From: Clostridiales bacterium
GTDB taxonomy: Bacteria > Bacillota > Clostridia > Saccharofermentanales > Saccharofermentanaceae
Reading direction: 5' to 3'
Length of the DNA stretch: 64,000 nucleotides
Assembly (NCBI GenBank): GCA_017615755.1
Contig: JAFZZM010000010.1
Location: 1 to 64,000 of the forward strand
Numbering within the stretch: position 1 is the first letter of the stretch; every line of letters begins with the position of its first letter. The notes beneath the pieces were generated by a model. It was not told where the DNA came from, ran no database searches, and was given only the letters and a program-made list of their open reading frames with translations. Below, piece by piece: positions 34,052-42,920 of this stretch. The position numbers and the translations under genes were made by a program.

Positions 34052-34621
34052 ATGAGTCTAAAGCTATCAAAGATCAATCGCGGATTGGTTCTTCTTATTG
34101 CGGCCGTTCTGGGCGTAGTCATCTACCTGACGATCGATAAGATCGATTCCGGCAAAAAGATCAAAGAAGTCCGTTCACTCGCAAACGAGATCATCACGCT
34201 TTCCAAGGACAGCTTCACATTCGATCGGGATGTTCTGGGAAATGGTTCTTATCTGGATCTCACCGAATTTGGGGCAGGATTTCCGACGCATGTCAGCGAA
34301 GAGGATATCGGCAAAAAGATTGAGAAACTGAAGCCCTATCTCTTTGAAGACGAAGTATTGTATAAAGAAATAGCCGATCTCGGGTTTGAATTTGCCGAGC
34401 AGGCATACAACAGCCATGGTTGTCTGGTCAAGGAGATCACGTCACGTACCCCTTCCAAGATCAAGGTCAACTATTACAACAATACAGCCAGTGTCACCAT
34501 ATACGTGCATAACGAGATCATCACCAAAGAGAGCACCGCAGACAGTATCGATTCAACGGATGTACTGCTATTCGAATACACAGGCGGGCGATGGGTGCTT
34601 GTTTCCTATGAGATATACTGA
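34052..34621 (+). CDS. Membrane-anchored protein of unknown function
   Basis: A 189-residue protein with a basic N-terminus and one TM helix (about 10-28, RGLVLLIAAVLGVVIYLTI). The remaining extracellular domain is mixed alpha/beta and ends in a beta-rich segment (KIKVNYYNNTASVTIYVHNEI ... LLFEYTGGRWVLVSYEIY). No family recognised. GGAGGGG precedes ATG 34052; an upstream in-frame start lies before the promoter's likely start site. It is first in a probable operon with the ABC ATPase (gap 43) and permease, so it may be an accessory subunit. Confidence 0.65.
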   Translation: MSLKLSKINRGLVLLIAAVLGVVIYLTIDKIDSGKKIKEVRSLANEIITLSKDSFTFDRDVLGNGSYLDLTEFGAGFPTHVSEEDIGKKIEKLKPYLFEDEVLYKEIADLGFEFAEQAYNSHGCLVKEITSRTPSKIKVNYYNNTASVTIYVHNEIITKESTADSIDSTDVLLFEYTGGRWVLVSYEIY

Positions 34622-34664
34622 GCATTTTGCACAGGAAACAGGAATAAACCATCAGGAGAATAAT

Positions 34665-35600
34665 ATGAGCGAAAAAGAACCGGCATTAAGCATACAACAT
34701 CTTACCAAGACTTTCGGTAAAAAGACGGCCGTCGACGACGTGTCGTTCGACGTGTACCCGGGTGAAGTCTTTGGTTTCTTAGGCCCGAACGGCGCCGGAA
34801 AGACGACGATCATCAAGAGCGTCATGGGTTTTATACGTCCTGATAAGGGAACGGTCATCATCAACGGGCATAACGTGAAGAAAGAGTACGAGACAGCCAT
34901 GTCCTCTATCGGAGGCATCGTTGAAAATCCTGAGATGTACACGAATTTGTCCGCCTATCTCAATCTCAAGATGTATGCCAAACTGCACGACAATATTCCG
35001 AAAGGACGCATCGATGAAGTCCTCGAACTGGTCGGTCTGAAAGAACGGGCCAAAGAGCCGATAAAGAAATACTCGCTGGGTATGAAACAGCGTATCGGTC
35101 TGGCTCAGGCACTTCTTCACAAGCCGAAGATGCTGATCCTGGACGAACCGACGAACGGTCTTGACCCGGCCGGCATCCATCAGCTTCGTGACATTCTGAA
35201 AAAGTATGCCCACGAGGACGGTGCCGCCGTCATGGTATCCAGCCACCTTCTTGCCGAGATGCAGATGATGTGTGACCGTATCGGCATCATCAACCACGGC
35301 AAGCTGATCCGTATCTGTTCGATCGACGACTTGACGAACCAGACAACTGCATCGTCCATGTACAGGATCAAGACATCCGACCCGAAGAAAGCTTCTTTTT
35401 TCCTTTCTGAGACCTGCGGCTACAAAGTCAGCAATATAACGGATAGTTTCTTCGATATTGAAGCCGACGAAACAAATATCAACGAATGCGTCCGCAAGAT
35501 GGTCGAAACAGGTTCGGATATCCTTGGTGTGCAGAAAGTCGAAGCATCTTTGGAAGATGCATTCTTACAAATTACGGGAGGAGGAATTGAAATTGAATAA
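34665..35600 (+). CDS. ABC transporter ATP-binding protein
   Basis: A 311-residue ATPase of the ABC-2 export type. Walker A GPNGAGKTT is near residue 45, the signature is KYSLGMKQRIGLAQALL, Walker B is MLILDEPTNGLDP, and the switch His is in SSHLLAEM. A C-terminal domain (about 220-311) is typical of CcmA/NatA-like ATPases (bacitracin-type or lantibiotic immunity). It pairs with the permease whose start overlaps its stop. AGGAG lies six bases before ATG 34665; the open frame extends further upstream but overlaps the preceding gene. Confidence 0.92.
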   Translation: MSEKEPALSIQHLTKTFGKKTAVDDVSFDVYPGEVFGFLGPNGAGKTTIIKSVMGFIRPDKGTVIINGHNVKKEYETAMSSIGGIVENPEMYTNLSAYLNLKMYAKLHDNIPKGRIDEVLELVGLKERAKEPIKKYSLGMKQRIGLAQALLHKPKMLILDEPTNGLDPAGIHQLRDILKKYAHEDGAAVMVSSHLLAEMQMMCDRIGIINHGKLIRICSIDDLTNQTTASSMYRIKTSDPKKASFFLSETCGYKVSNITDSFFDIEADETNINECVRKMVETGSDILGVQKVEASLEDAFLQITGGGIEIE

Positions 35601-37164
35601 GATTGCTGCTCTCTATTCGAATGAAATGATCAAGATCTCCCACAGGATATCTGTGTGGATCGTCACCGTCGTCATGATCGCCATCGCGATCCTTGCCCCT
35701 ATCGCATTTTCGGCTGCCGAGGAAGGACTGTACGAGGATGAAAACTATTGGGACACAGTAGACTTCAAAGCAGATTTGATCAAGAAAAAGGATTCGCTTG
35801 CCCAGACTCTCGGCGATACCAATGACTTTGTCCGTCACTCTAATGTACAGTTTACTATCAATAATGAAAGACGCGAAGTCTTCTCAACATGGCTTGATTG
35901 TGATGAGGAAAAAGCAAGTGATTACAGCGACCTGATCTGTGCAAACAACCTTCTGTCCGGGTACGATTTCGACGCACGTCCATACGGCAAAAGCTGGCTA
36001 TCCGTTGTGGCCCTTCGCTCCTACTACAGTTGCCACCATCAGATCTGCCAGATGAACCGTACTCCATTCGAAGAAAGAAATGATGAATGGTACTCCATGT
36101 TCATGCTGTACAGTCAGGCATTTGATTACTATTATGAAGCACTGTTTACAAACAATATGCAGTCATTCTACAACGGTGAGAAATTGCTGAGCACGGTCGG
36201 AGATAATTACTATGAACCTGAGATCATTCAACGAGTGATTGATATCGATCCGTCCGGAACTATGACCTTTGAAGAAACGGCTACGCTCATGGAAATGCTG
36301 GTCGAGATGCACTCTACCGAACTAGCTCTGCAAAGCAATCTTAACCTGTCAAGAAACGAATTACCGCGTATCCTTACCGCATCCGACAAGGCGCATTTAC
36401 AGGACAAGGTCTCCATTCTGAACTACAAGTTTGTACACCGTCAGCACTATTCCGAAAAATCCGCATTCGCGCACCAGCTCAACACGCTCACGATCAGTCT
36501 TGGCCGCTTCGCACTGATCATTCTTCTCGTTCTTGTAGCCGGAACCAGTGTTTCCCAGGAAATGGCTACAGGCTCGATCAAATCCTTGATCATTGCGCCG
36601 GTCCGCCGCTGGAAGATTTTCCTGGCCAAACTCCTGTCCATTACCACATGGTGCATTGCCGGGGGACTTCTGCTTGTCTTGACATCGACTCTGACCACGA
36701 TGCTTCTGCACTCTGACATTTCACTTCCGAGTTATCTTTATGTATCGGGCGGTACGATCCACTACATCCCGTACCTGCTCTACATGATCCTGACATTCTT
36801 TGTAGACAGTCTGTCTCTGTTTGTGTACATCCTTCTCGCCTTCATGATCTCCTGCATAACCAAGAACTCGGGTATTTCCGTTGCTGTCTCTTCTGGACTG
36901 ATCCTCGGAGCCAATCTCCCGACAATCCTTGTTGCAATGATCGGCAGAAAGAGATGGATCGATTTTCTTCCTTCCATCAACATGAATATCTCTAATCTGG
37001 TGTTCCCTTTCTCCAAACTGATGTACGGCACCACTTTAAGCGAATTGGGATCTGAGGAAGCGCTCAATAATCCCCTTTCGTTCTCGCTGATCTATACGGG
37101 AGTTCTGGTGATCATCCTTCTTGCCATCGCGTACGATGCTTTTACCAGAAGGGATATTCAATAA
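35593..37164 (+). CDS. ABC-2 type transporter permease with a large extracellular loop
   Basis: A 523-residue protein. TM1 (about 20-40) is followed by a long, acidic extracellular region to about 295, then five C-terminal TM segments starting with LGRFALIILLVLVAGTSVSQEMATGSIKSLIIAPVRRWKI, the ABC-2 membrane motif. A TTG at 35593, eight bases after AGGAGG and overlapping the ATPase stop, is the most likely start; there is no ATG nearby. So translation is coupled to the ATPase. The substrate could be a peptide or drug; no immunity or precursor gene is visible. Confidence 0.85.
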   Translation: MNKIAALYSNEMIKISHRISVWIVTVVMIAIAILAPIAFSAAEEGLYEDENYWDTVDFKADLIKKKDSLAQTLGDTNDFVRHSNVQFTINNERREVFSTWLDCDEEKASDYSDLICANNLLSGYDFDARPYGKSWLSVVALRSYYSCHHQICQMNRTPFEERNDEWYSMFMLYSQAFDYYYEALFTNNMQSFYNGEKLLSTVGDNYYEPEIIQRVIDIDPSGTMTFEETATLMEMLVEMHSTELALQSNLNLSRNELPRILTASDKAHLQDKVSILNYKFVHRQHYSEKSAFAHQLNTLTISLGRFALIILLVLVAGTSVSQEMATGSIKSLIIAPVRRWKIFLAKLLSITTWCIAGGLLLVLTSTLTTMLLHSDISLPSYLYVSGGTIHYIPYLLYMILTFFVDSLSLFVYILLAFMISCITKNSGISVAVSSGLILGANLPTILVAMIGRKRWIDFLPSINMNISNLVFPFSKLMYGTTLSELGSEEALNNPLSFSLIYTGVLVIILLAIAYDAFTRRDIQ

Positions 37165-37187
37165 ACCTTATCAAACAGAAAAGAATC

Positions 37188-38105
37188 TCAACAGGGTCGG
37201 TACTTCCGGCCCTGTTCGATTTTACGGGCAGAAAACTCTGAAGCGATACGGTTCCGCACGTTACGCTTATCCGCCACCCAGAGCGGCGCGATAAGATGTC
37301 TCTTGTCCCCGTCTCCGGTCATGCGGTAAATAACGATATCCGGGCGAATCAACTCGACCGCTTCGCACAACAGATCGATGTATTCATTTAACTCCATCAG
37401 AGCAAACGCTTCCTTCTCAAAAAGCACTGCCAACGCAGTCCCCGACAGTACATTCAGATTGGCGATCTTGATCCCCTGAATCGGAAGATGCGAGCAATAG
37501 CGTATCGTATCCAGCATCATGTCCTTGGTTTCCACCGGAAAGTCCAGTATCACATGCACGATGATCTCAAGTCTCCCCTTGATTGCCGCCAGCCGGTGCA
37601 CGGTAGTTTCGAAATCAGAAAGCGGATATCCCCGACGGAACCATTCCGCCGTCTTCTCATGGATCGTCTGCAGTCCCAGTTCGATCCAGACATAGGTCTT
37701 CTGCGAAAGCTCTTCCAGGATCGCATACATCTTCTCACTGATACAGTCCGGTCTGGTCGCAATCGAAATGCCCACGACCTCCGGATCCGAGATCGCCTCT
37801 TCATACTTCTTCTTAAGTTTTTCCTCATCTCCGTATGTATTCGTGAAATTCTGGAAATACGCGATATACTTGTGGCTCTTGCACTTCTTCTCAACTTTCT
37901 TCTTCGCAAAGGCCATCTGCTCCGTTATAGAAAGACGCCCGTCTGCAGCAAACTCACCCGAGCCGCTGCCGCTACAGAAGATACAGCCGCCTGTCCCCTT
38001 CGTGCCGTCACGGTTCGGGCAGGTACACCCCGCATCCAGCGCGATCCGGTAGACCTTCTCCCCGAAGATCTCCTTATAATGTTCACTGGCACTACGGTAA
38101 CTCAT
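37188..38105 (-). CDS. TIGR01212-family radical SAM protein (YtqA/YhcC-like)
   Basis: A 305-residue radical SAM enzyme. Its N-terminal cluster motif is ALDAGCTCPNRDGTKGTGGCIFC, in which Cys-x-Cys and a later CxxC replace the standard CxxxCxxC order seen in most family members. A TIM-barrel core with SIATRPDCI and WIELGLQ follows. The substrate of this family is unknown. It overlaps the dinB stop by four bases and has AGGAGG, so it is translated with dinB. Confidence 0.9.
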   Translation of the reverse strand: MSYRSASEHYKEIFGEKVYRIALDAGCTCPNRDGTKGTGGCIFCSGSGSGEFAADGRLSITEQMAFAKKKVEKKCKSHKYIAYFQNFTNTYGDEEKLKKKYEEAISDPEVVGISIATRPDCISEKMYAILEELSQKTYVWIELGLQTIHEKTAEWFRRGYPLSDFETTVHRLAAIKGRLEIIVHVILDFPVETKDMMLDTIRYCSHLPIQGIKIANLNVLSGTALAVLFEKEAFALMELNEYIDLLCEAVELIRPDIVIYRMTGDGDKRHLIAPLWVADKRNVRNRIASEFSARKIEQGRKYRPC

Positions 38106-39340
38106 ACATCCTCCTTGAAACCACCATGCGGATGATCCTCACGGTCGCCCGGACACAGATCCGCTTTGCCTTCAAGCTGCGTCCCTCTCATAACAATATT
38201 ATACCCATACCGGGCCCGAATCGTATCCAGCGCCGAATTGACCTTATCGTCCCGCTTGATCTTCTCGAAATTCTCGAATACCGTCATCTGGTGCGGCGCA
38301 TCTTCATCCGACAGATTGGTCGTTCTGACCCCGATACTCCGAAGCGGCGCATGCCAGTCATAACTCTCGTCAAAAAGCTCCATCGCCAGTTTTGCGATCG
38401 CCTTCTCGTCGTTCGTCTCTCCCGGAAGTGCTCTCTGTTTCTCATAGGACTTAAGGTCTGTATCCCTGACCCAGATCGTCACGGTACCCGCCAGGAAATG
38501 ATGTTTCCGCAGTCGGCCGGCCACCTGCGCCGAAAGCGTCACGACCACCTTCCAGACATCATGACGGTTCACCATGTCTCTTGGCGTCGTGGTGCTGTTT
38601 CCGACAGATTTGAGCGGTCTCGTGTACGCCTCTTCCCTGACCGGATCCTCGTCCCGTCCGTTGGCATGTTCCCACAAACTGTATCCGTTCTTATCCAAAG
38701 ACGCAATCACGAAATCTCTGTCCAGCCGTGCCAGGTCCCCTATAGTTCTTACATTCATTTTGTGAAAAGCACTTGTTGTGGCCTTTCCTACAAAAAGCAG
38801 GTCGGATACCGGTAACGGCCAGACGATCTCCCGGAAGTTTTCCTCCGTGATCACGGTAGTGGCATCCGGCTTCTTATAATCCGAACCCAGTTTGGCGAAC
38901 GTCTTATTAAAGCTGACACCGACCGAGCAGCTCAATTGCAGTTCTTCCTTCACCCGCCGGCGGATCTCATCGGCGATCACTTCCGGATGTCCGCCCGAGG
39001 TCTCCGTAATATCCAGCCAGCACTCATCCAGACCGAATGGTTCGACCTTATCGGTATACTGCAGGAACATCTCCCGTATCTTCTCAGAAAAGTAGACATA
39101 CTGATCAAAGTGCGCCGGTACGATCAGAAGATCCGGGCATTTCTGCCGGGCCTGCCAGAGGGCTTCCGCCGTCTTCACACCACAAGCCTGGGCCAAAGGA
39201 TTTTTAGCCAGGATGATGCCGTGACGCTGCTTACTGTCGCCTCCGACAGCCATGGGAACCGTCCTCCATTCGGGATGGCTCCGCATCTCCACAGAAGCAA
39301 AAAAGCAGTTCTGATCTACATGTAATATGTCTCTGTGCAC
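38102..39340 (-). CDS. dinB: DNA polymerase IV (Y-family, DinB)
   Basis: A 412-residue translesion polymerase. The N-terminal motif ILHVDQNCFFASVEM carries the first metal Asp. The catalytic motif FGLDECWLDITE is near residue 105. The little-finger domain covers about 250-360, with a Lys/His-rich C-terminus. The start is a GTG at 39340. A LexA-like palindrome lies 23 bases upstream, so SOS control is probable. It overlaps the radical SAM gene downstream. Confidence 0.93.
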   Translation of the reverse strand: MHRDILHVDQNCFFASVEMRSHPEWRTVPMAVGGDSKQRHGIILAKNPLAQACGVKTAEALWQARQKCPDLLIVPAHFDQYVYFSEKIREMFLQYTDKVEPFGLDECWLDITETSGGHPEVIADEIRRRVKEELQLSCSVGVSFNKTFAKLGSDYKKPDATTVITEENFREIVWPLPVSDLLFVGKATTSAFHKMNVRTIGDLARLDRDFVIASLDKNGYSLWEHANGRDEDPVREEAYTRPLKSVGNSTTTPRDMVNRHDVWKVVVTLSAQVAGRLRKHHFLAGTVTIWVRDTDLKSYEKQRALPGETNDEKAIAKLAMELFDESYDWHAPLRSIGVRTTNLSDEDAPHQMTVFENFEKIKRDDKVNSALDTIRARYGYNIVMRGTQLEGKADLCPGDREDHPHGGFKEDV

Positions 39341-39362
39341 CTCGTCCGCCTTTCCCCTTTGT

Positions 39363-39376
39363 CAAACGTTTGTTTG
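39363..39376 (-). promoter_or_regulatory. LexA/SOS-like operator before dinB
   Basis: CAAACGTTTGTTTG is an inverted repeat (CAAAC-n4-GTTTG) resembling the Gram-positive GAAC-n4-GTTC SOS box, with A in place of the outer G. It lies 22 bases before the dinB start, where a repressor would block transcription. Confidence 0.5.
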
Positions 39377-39564
39377 CTTTTGGAACTATAATATCATGTT
39401 TTCTGATGAAACTCCAGACTTTACAAAATGGACATTTTTTATTTTCATTTTTGCTTTTATTTTAGAAATGAGAAAGGTATAATTACAAATAGACAAGTTT
39501 TTTTATTGTTGTAAATTGATAGGCCTGACAAAAGGCGCATTTTTTAACAAAGGATGGTGGATTT

Positions 39565-40272
39565 ATGGCAAAGCATCGTATTTTATTGGTAGATGATGAC
39601 ACCGATATTCTTGAGATCAATCGCTCATTCTTGTCAAATGAAGGCTACGAAGTCAGCGTAGCAACAAATATTGCCCAGACTCTCCAGAAGGTTGAGACGA
39701 ACGCATATGATTGTATTGTTCTGGATATCATGCTTCCGGATGGTAATGCTTTTGACCTCCCGACGAAGATCCATACTCACTGCAATACACCGATCATCTT
39801 CCTTTCTGCGAAGGATCAGACAGAAGACAAGATCGCAGGTCTGCGCGCCGGCGGTTCCGACTATATGACCAAGCCGTACAGCCTTCCGGAACTTTCTGCA
39901 CGTATCGCTGCCCACATCCGCAGCAACATGGCTCGTGACGGATTCCTGATGGAGTTCCCGCCGCTCACCATGAACGTGAAGACTCGTGAAGTTACTCTGA
40001 ACGGTACACCGGTACATCTTACGAACCGTGAGTTCGATATTCTCCGCCTCCTGGCCGAGACACCGAACGTGATCGTACCTTTCGCCCGCATCTATGCAAA
40101 TGTATGGGGTGATGACGGTCTGTGCGATAACCACCTGGTAATGGTTAACATCAGCTACCTGAGAAAGAAGATGGAAAAGGCCGATCCGACAGTTCAGTTC
40201 GTTAAGACTGAGTGGGGCAGCGGCTACTCCTTTACCTTCCCACCGATCAGAAATACGATGCGCGCCGAGTAA
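39565..40272 (+). CDS. OmpR-family response regulator
   Basis: A 235-residue two-component regulator. The receiver domain has acidic pocket LLVDDDTDIL, phospho-acceptor Asp in VLDIMLPDG near residue 53, and SAKDQ with Lys in MTKPY. The C-terminal OmpR winged helix (about 135-235) has LTNREFDILRLLAET and the loop GSGYSF. AAGGATGGTGG precedes the ATG. The leader has a TATAAT at 39478-39483 and a short 4-bp hairpin followed by T residues. It is co-transcribed with the kinase 27 bases downstream. Confidence 0.93.
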   Translation: MAKHRILLVDDDTDILEINRSFLSNEGYEVSVATNIAQTLQKVETNAYDCIVLDIMLPDGNAFDLPTKIHTHCNTPIIFLSAKDQTEDKIAGLRAGGSDYMTKPYSLPELSARIAAHIRSNMARDGFLMEFPPLTMNVKTREVTLNGTPVHLTNREFDILRLLAETPNVIVPFARIYANVWGDDGLCDNHLVMVNISYLRKKMEKADPTVQFVKTEWGSGYSFTFPPIRNTMRAE

Positions 40273-40299
40273 GCTCTTTATCGGAAAGCGTGACAAAGC

Positions 40300-42492
40300 A
40301 TGTCAATGAATCGCAACAATACTGCTAAGAAGCGTATTTCCGTAACCGCGTATCTTATTTTAGTTGTTCTAGCAATCGCTGTTTCGTCTGTAGTTTTCCT
40401 CTGTGTAAACTACCGGCGGTGCAGCGATTATTCATTTACCCAAGAAAGTTTTCTCGACCTTCGTAACTGGGACAAAAACAGTTCTCCCCTTATCCTCGGA
40501 AAAGGCTGGCAGTTCTTCCCTCATGAGCTTCTTACTCCGGAAGATGTCAGACGCGATGCGAGAACTTTTGCCGCGACAGGCGTTCATGAATACGACAGCT
40601 ACGACAATGTAGAGATCACGAGGGACGGTTGGCTCAACCTCGGCTCCTCGTACACACTCAATCAAGTATCTCCGGATCTCGAGTCCATGTCCGAATTCGG
40701 TGCAGGTACCTATCACATCAATCTGCTTTTCAATTACGACGTTGACTATGTCACGATCAACCTTCCGGATATTGCGCAGTCTGCCAGGATCTGGTGTAAC
40801 GGAAAGAGCGTCCGCCATTACGGCATCGTCTCCACCGACTCCGATTCCTATTCCCCTACCGAGGTTTGTGCCGACATCCAGCTTCAGCCTACGGAAACCG
40901 GTCACATCGACCTCATCATCAACTGCGCCAACTTCTCTTCGCCATACGGCGGTATCCTTTCCAGTCCGGCCGTGGCCTCGACTTCTTCCATCGAGCATAT
41001 CAAAGACGCGACACGATTGTACCTGGCTGTTGTATATGTTCTTCTGCTCGGCTTTTTGATCGGAGGCTTCTACATCTCCCAGACATTTGACGGAAAGAGC
41101 AAGTTTTACTTCTTCATGCTCATCTTCATCTGTGAGTTGCTTTTCGAGCAGTTCTCTGCATCCGTAACACTTCTTCCGGGCACATGGAACTACCTGATCC
41201 AGGTCACTCTTCTCATCTTTACCAACTACTGGACGTTCCTGTACTATGCTTCGCTTTATCCCAAAGGAACAAGCAAACTTTTCGACAAACTGCATTTCTT
41301 CGAGATGACGTTCTTCTCACTTCTCACGGCGATGTACCTGCTGGTATACTGGTGTTTCCCGAAATTCCTGTACCTGCAGTCTTCGACACTTGCCAACTTC
41401 ATCCTGGTACTGATCACGAATCTATATTGCATGGCCCGTGTATTCTATATGGTCAGAAGACATGATCACGGACACTACCTGTATACCCTGTCCGTTCTGG
41501 TCACCACCTTCATGCACCTGGCCATCTTTGTCAGAACTCAGTATTATGTCTCCATCTCCCTGCACGCCCTGATCCTTCTTTTCTTCATCATGGTCTACGG
41601 AAGTTACTTCATCATGGACTATGTAAAGACATTCGAAGAGCTTTCCTTCCACAACAAGAATCTCGAGAGTGCCGTAGATGAAAAGACGAAATACATCGCC
41701 AAGGTCAACCAGGATCTTCTTAAAAATCACGAGAAACTTCTGGAAAACGAAGAAGCCAGAAAGAAGATGCTTTCCAATGTTTCGCACGACCTGCGTACCC
41801 CGATCACGGCGATCCGCGGTTACGTGGAGTTGATGCTCAATGCTAAGGAACCACTTCCCAGAGATCAGGAAGTACAGTATCTCAAGAACATCCACACCCG
41901 AAGCACACAGATGGAACAGCTCATCTCCGACCTCGTGCAGCTGACACGACTGGAATCCGAGAATGACACGCTGGACAAGATGCCCATCAGTGTAAAAGAA
42001 ATGGTACACGACCTGTATATGCTCTATCACGCAGAATGCGAAGGCACTGACAAACAAGTGCTTTTCGAGGCGCCGGAAGACGACGATCTTCTGATCGATG
42101 GCGACGCCAAGAAACTGCTTCGCGTATTCGAGAACATTATCGTGAATGCCATGAAGTATACGCGTGAAAACGATATCATCCGCATCATCTGCCATCGTTA
42201 CGATGATCCGGCCATGCTGGGCGGAAATGCCGTGGAGGTCATCGTCAAGGATAACGGCGTAGGTATTCCACAAAACGAAGTGCCTTACGTTTTCGACCGC
42301 TTCTACCGTGCCGAGAATTCCGGCATCAACAAGACCGGTTCCGGCTTAGGCCTTTCCATCGTAAAGAGTATCATGGACAAGCACGGTGGCAAGATCTGGG
42401 CAGAGAGCGAAGAAGGTCAGGGATCCGAATTCCACATCGTTTTCCGCGCCTCCGAGTTCAACTTCGACGAAGAACCCGAAGATGAAGAATGA
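40300..42492 (+). CDS. Sensor histidine kinase with 7TMR-DISM-like sensor
   Basis: A 730-residue kinase. TM1 (about 14-33) is followed by a ~200-residue extracellular domain with a beta-jelly-roll look, then seven hydrophobic segments (about 240-450). This matches a DISMED2/7TMR-DISM layout that may sense carbohydrate or small molecules. A helical linker leads to HisKA with phospho-His in NVSHDLRTPITAIRGY near 497. An HATPase domain (about 600-715) has NAMKYT, DNGVGIP and GSGLGLSIV. It ends in an acidic tail. It is the partner of the response regulator just upstream. Confidence 0.92.
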   Translation: MSMNRNNTAKKRISVTAYLILVVLAIAVSSVVFLCVNYRRCSDYSFTQESFLDLRNWDKNSSPLILGKGWQFFPHELLTPEDVRRDARTFAATGVHEYDSYDNVEITRDGWLNLGSSYTLNQVSPDLESMSEFGAGTYHINLLFNYDVDYVTINLPDIAQSARIWCNGKSVRHYGIVSTDSDSYSPTEVCADIQLQPTETGHIDLIINCANFSSPYGGILSSPAVASTSSIEHIKDATRLYLAVVYVLLLGFLIGGFYISQTFDGKSKFYFFMLIFICELLFEQFSASVTLLPGTWNYLIQVTLLIFTNYWTFLYYASLYPKGTSKLFDKLHFFEMTFFSLLTAMYLLVYWCFPKFLYLQSSTLANFILVLITNLYCMARVFYMVRRHDHGHYLYTLSVLVTTFMHLAIFVRTQYYVSISLHALILLFFIMVYGSYFIMDYVKTFEELSFHNKNLESAVDEKTKYIAKVNQDLLKNHEKLLENEEARKKMLSNVSHDLRTPITAIRGYVELMLNAKEPLPRDQEVQYLKNIHTRSTQMEQLISDLVQLTRLESENDTLDKMPISVKEMVHDLYMLYHAECEGTDKQVLFEAPEDDDLLIDGDAKKLLRVFENIIVNAMKYTRENDIIRIICHRYDDPAMLGGNAVEVIVKDNGVGIPQNEVPYVFDRFYRAENSGINKTGSGLGLSIVKSIMDKHGGKIWAESEEGQGSEFHIVFRASEFNFDEEPEDEE

Positions 42493-42514
42493 CAGAATAA
42501 AACCGATAAAAAAG

Positions 42515-42549
42515 CACCGCCTCGGACTTATGTCCCAGCGGTGTTTCTT
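42515..42549 (+). terminator. Terminator after the two-component genes
   Basis: A two-part stem, CACCGC/GCGGTG (42515-42520 with 42538-42543) enclosing GGAC/GTCC, is followed by TTTCTT. The DUF1858 gene converges on it from the right. Confidence 0.8.
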
Positions 42550-42585
42550 ATTCTCAGATCGATGTATTCTCAGACTGTGTGAGAA

Positions 42586-42792
42586 TTATGCTTCTGCTGC
42601 ATTCAAGCAATCATTCAGAGCTTCAACAAGTGCATCGCAATCCAGGCCGTGAACTGCGCAAGCTTCCTCGATAGACTCACCATGAGCCATTGCACAACCC
42701 AGGCAGTGCAGGCCGCTGTTCATGAATACAGGTACAAGATCCTCATGATCTCTCAAAACTTCCGCAATGATCATATCTTTAGTAATAGCCAT
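42586..42792 (-). CDS. DUF1858 domain protein
   Basis: A 68-residue protein wholly made of a DUF1858 domain: MIIAEVLRDHEDLVPVFMNSGLHCLGCAMAHGESIEEACAVHGLD with its CLGC pair. The domain is a small helical fold often fused to hybrid-cluster or redox proteins; a redox or metal role is possible, unproven. GGAGG lies eight bases before ATG 42792. It stands alone. Confidence 0.9.
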   Translation of the reverse strand: MAITKDMIIAEVLRDHEDLVPVFMNSGLHCLGCAMAHGESIEEACAVHGLDCDALVEALNDCLNAAEA

Positions 42793-42920
42793 GTTTTCTT
42801 CCTCCATATAACATATATTGCTACATTACCACGAGTGACCGAATAATGCAATTTACTTTTTATCAGGATTTCATGTTATAGTTGAAGTAGCGTGGCAATG
42901 CAGAAACGGAGGAAAATCGA

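Noticed and set aside
39520..39546. An attenuator-type hairpin ahead of the response regulator
   Set aside because: The stem GCCT/AGGC has only four pairs, so I could not support a terminator.
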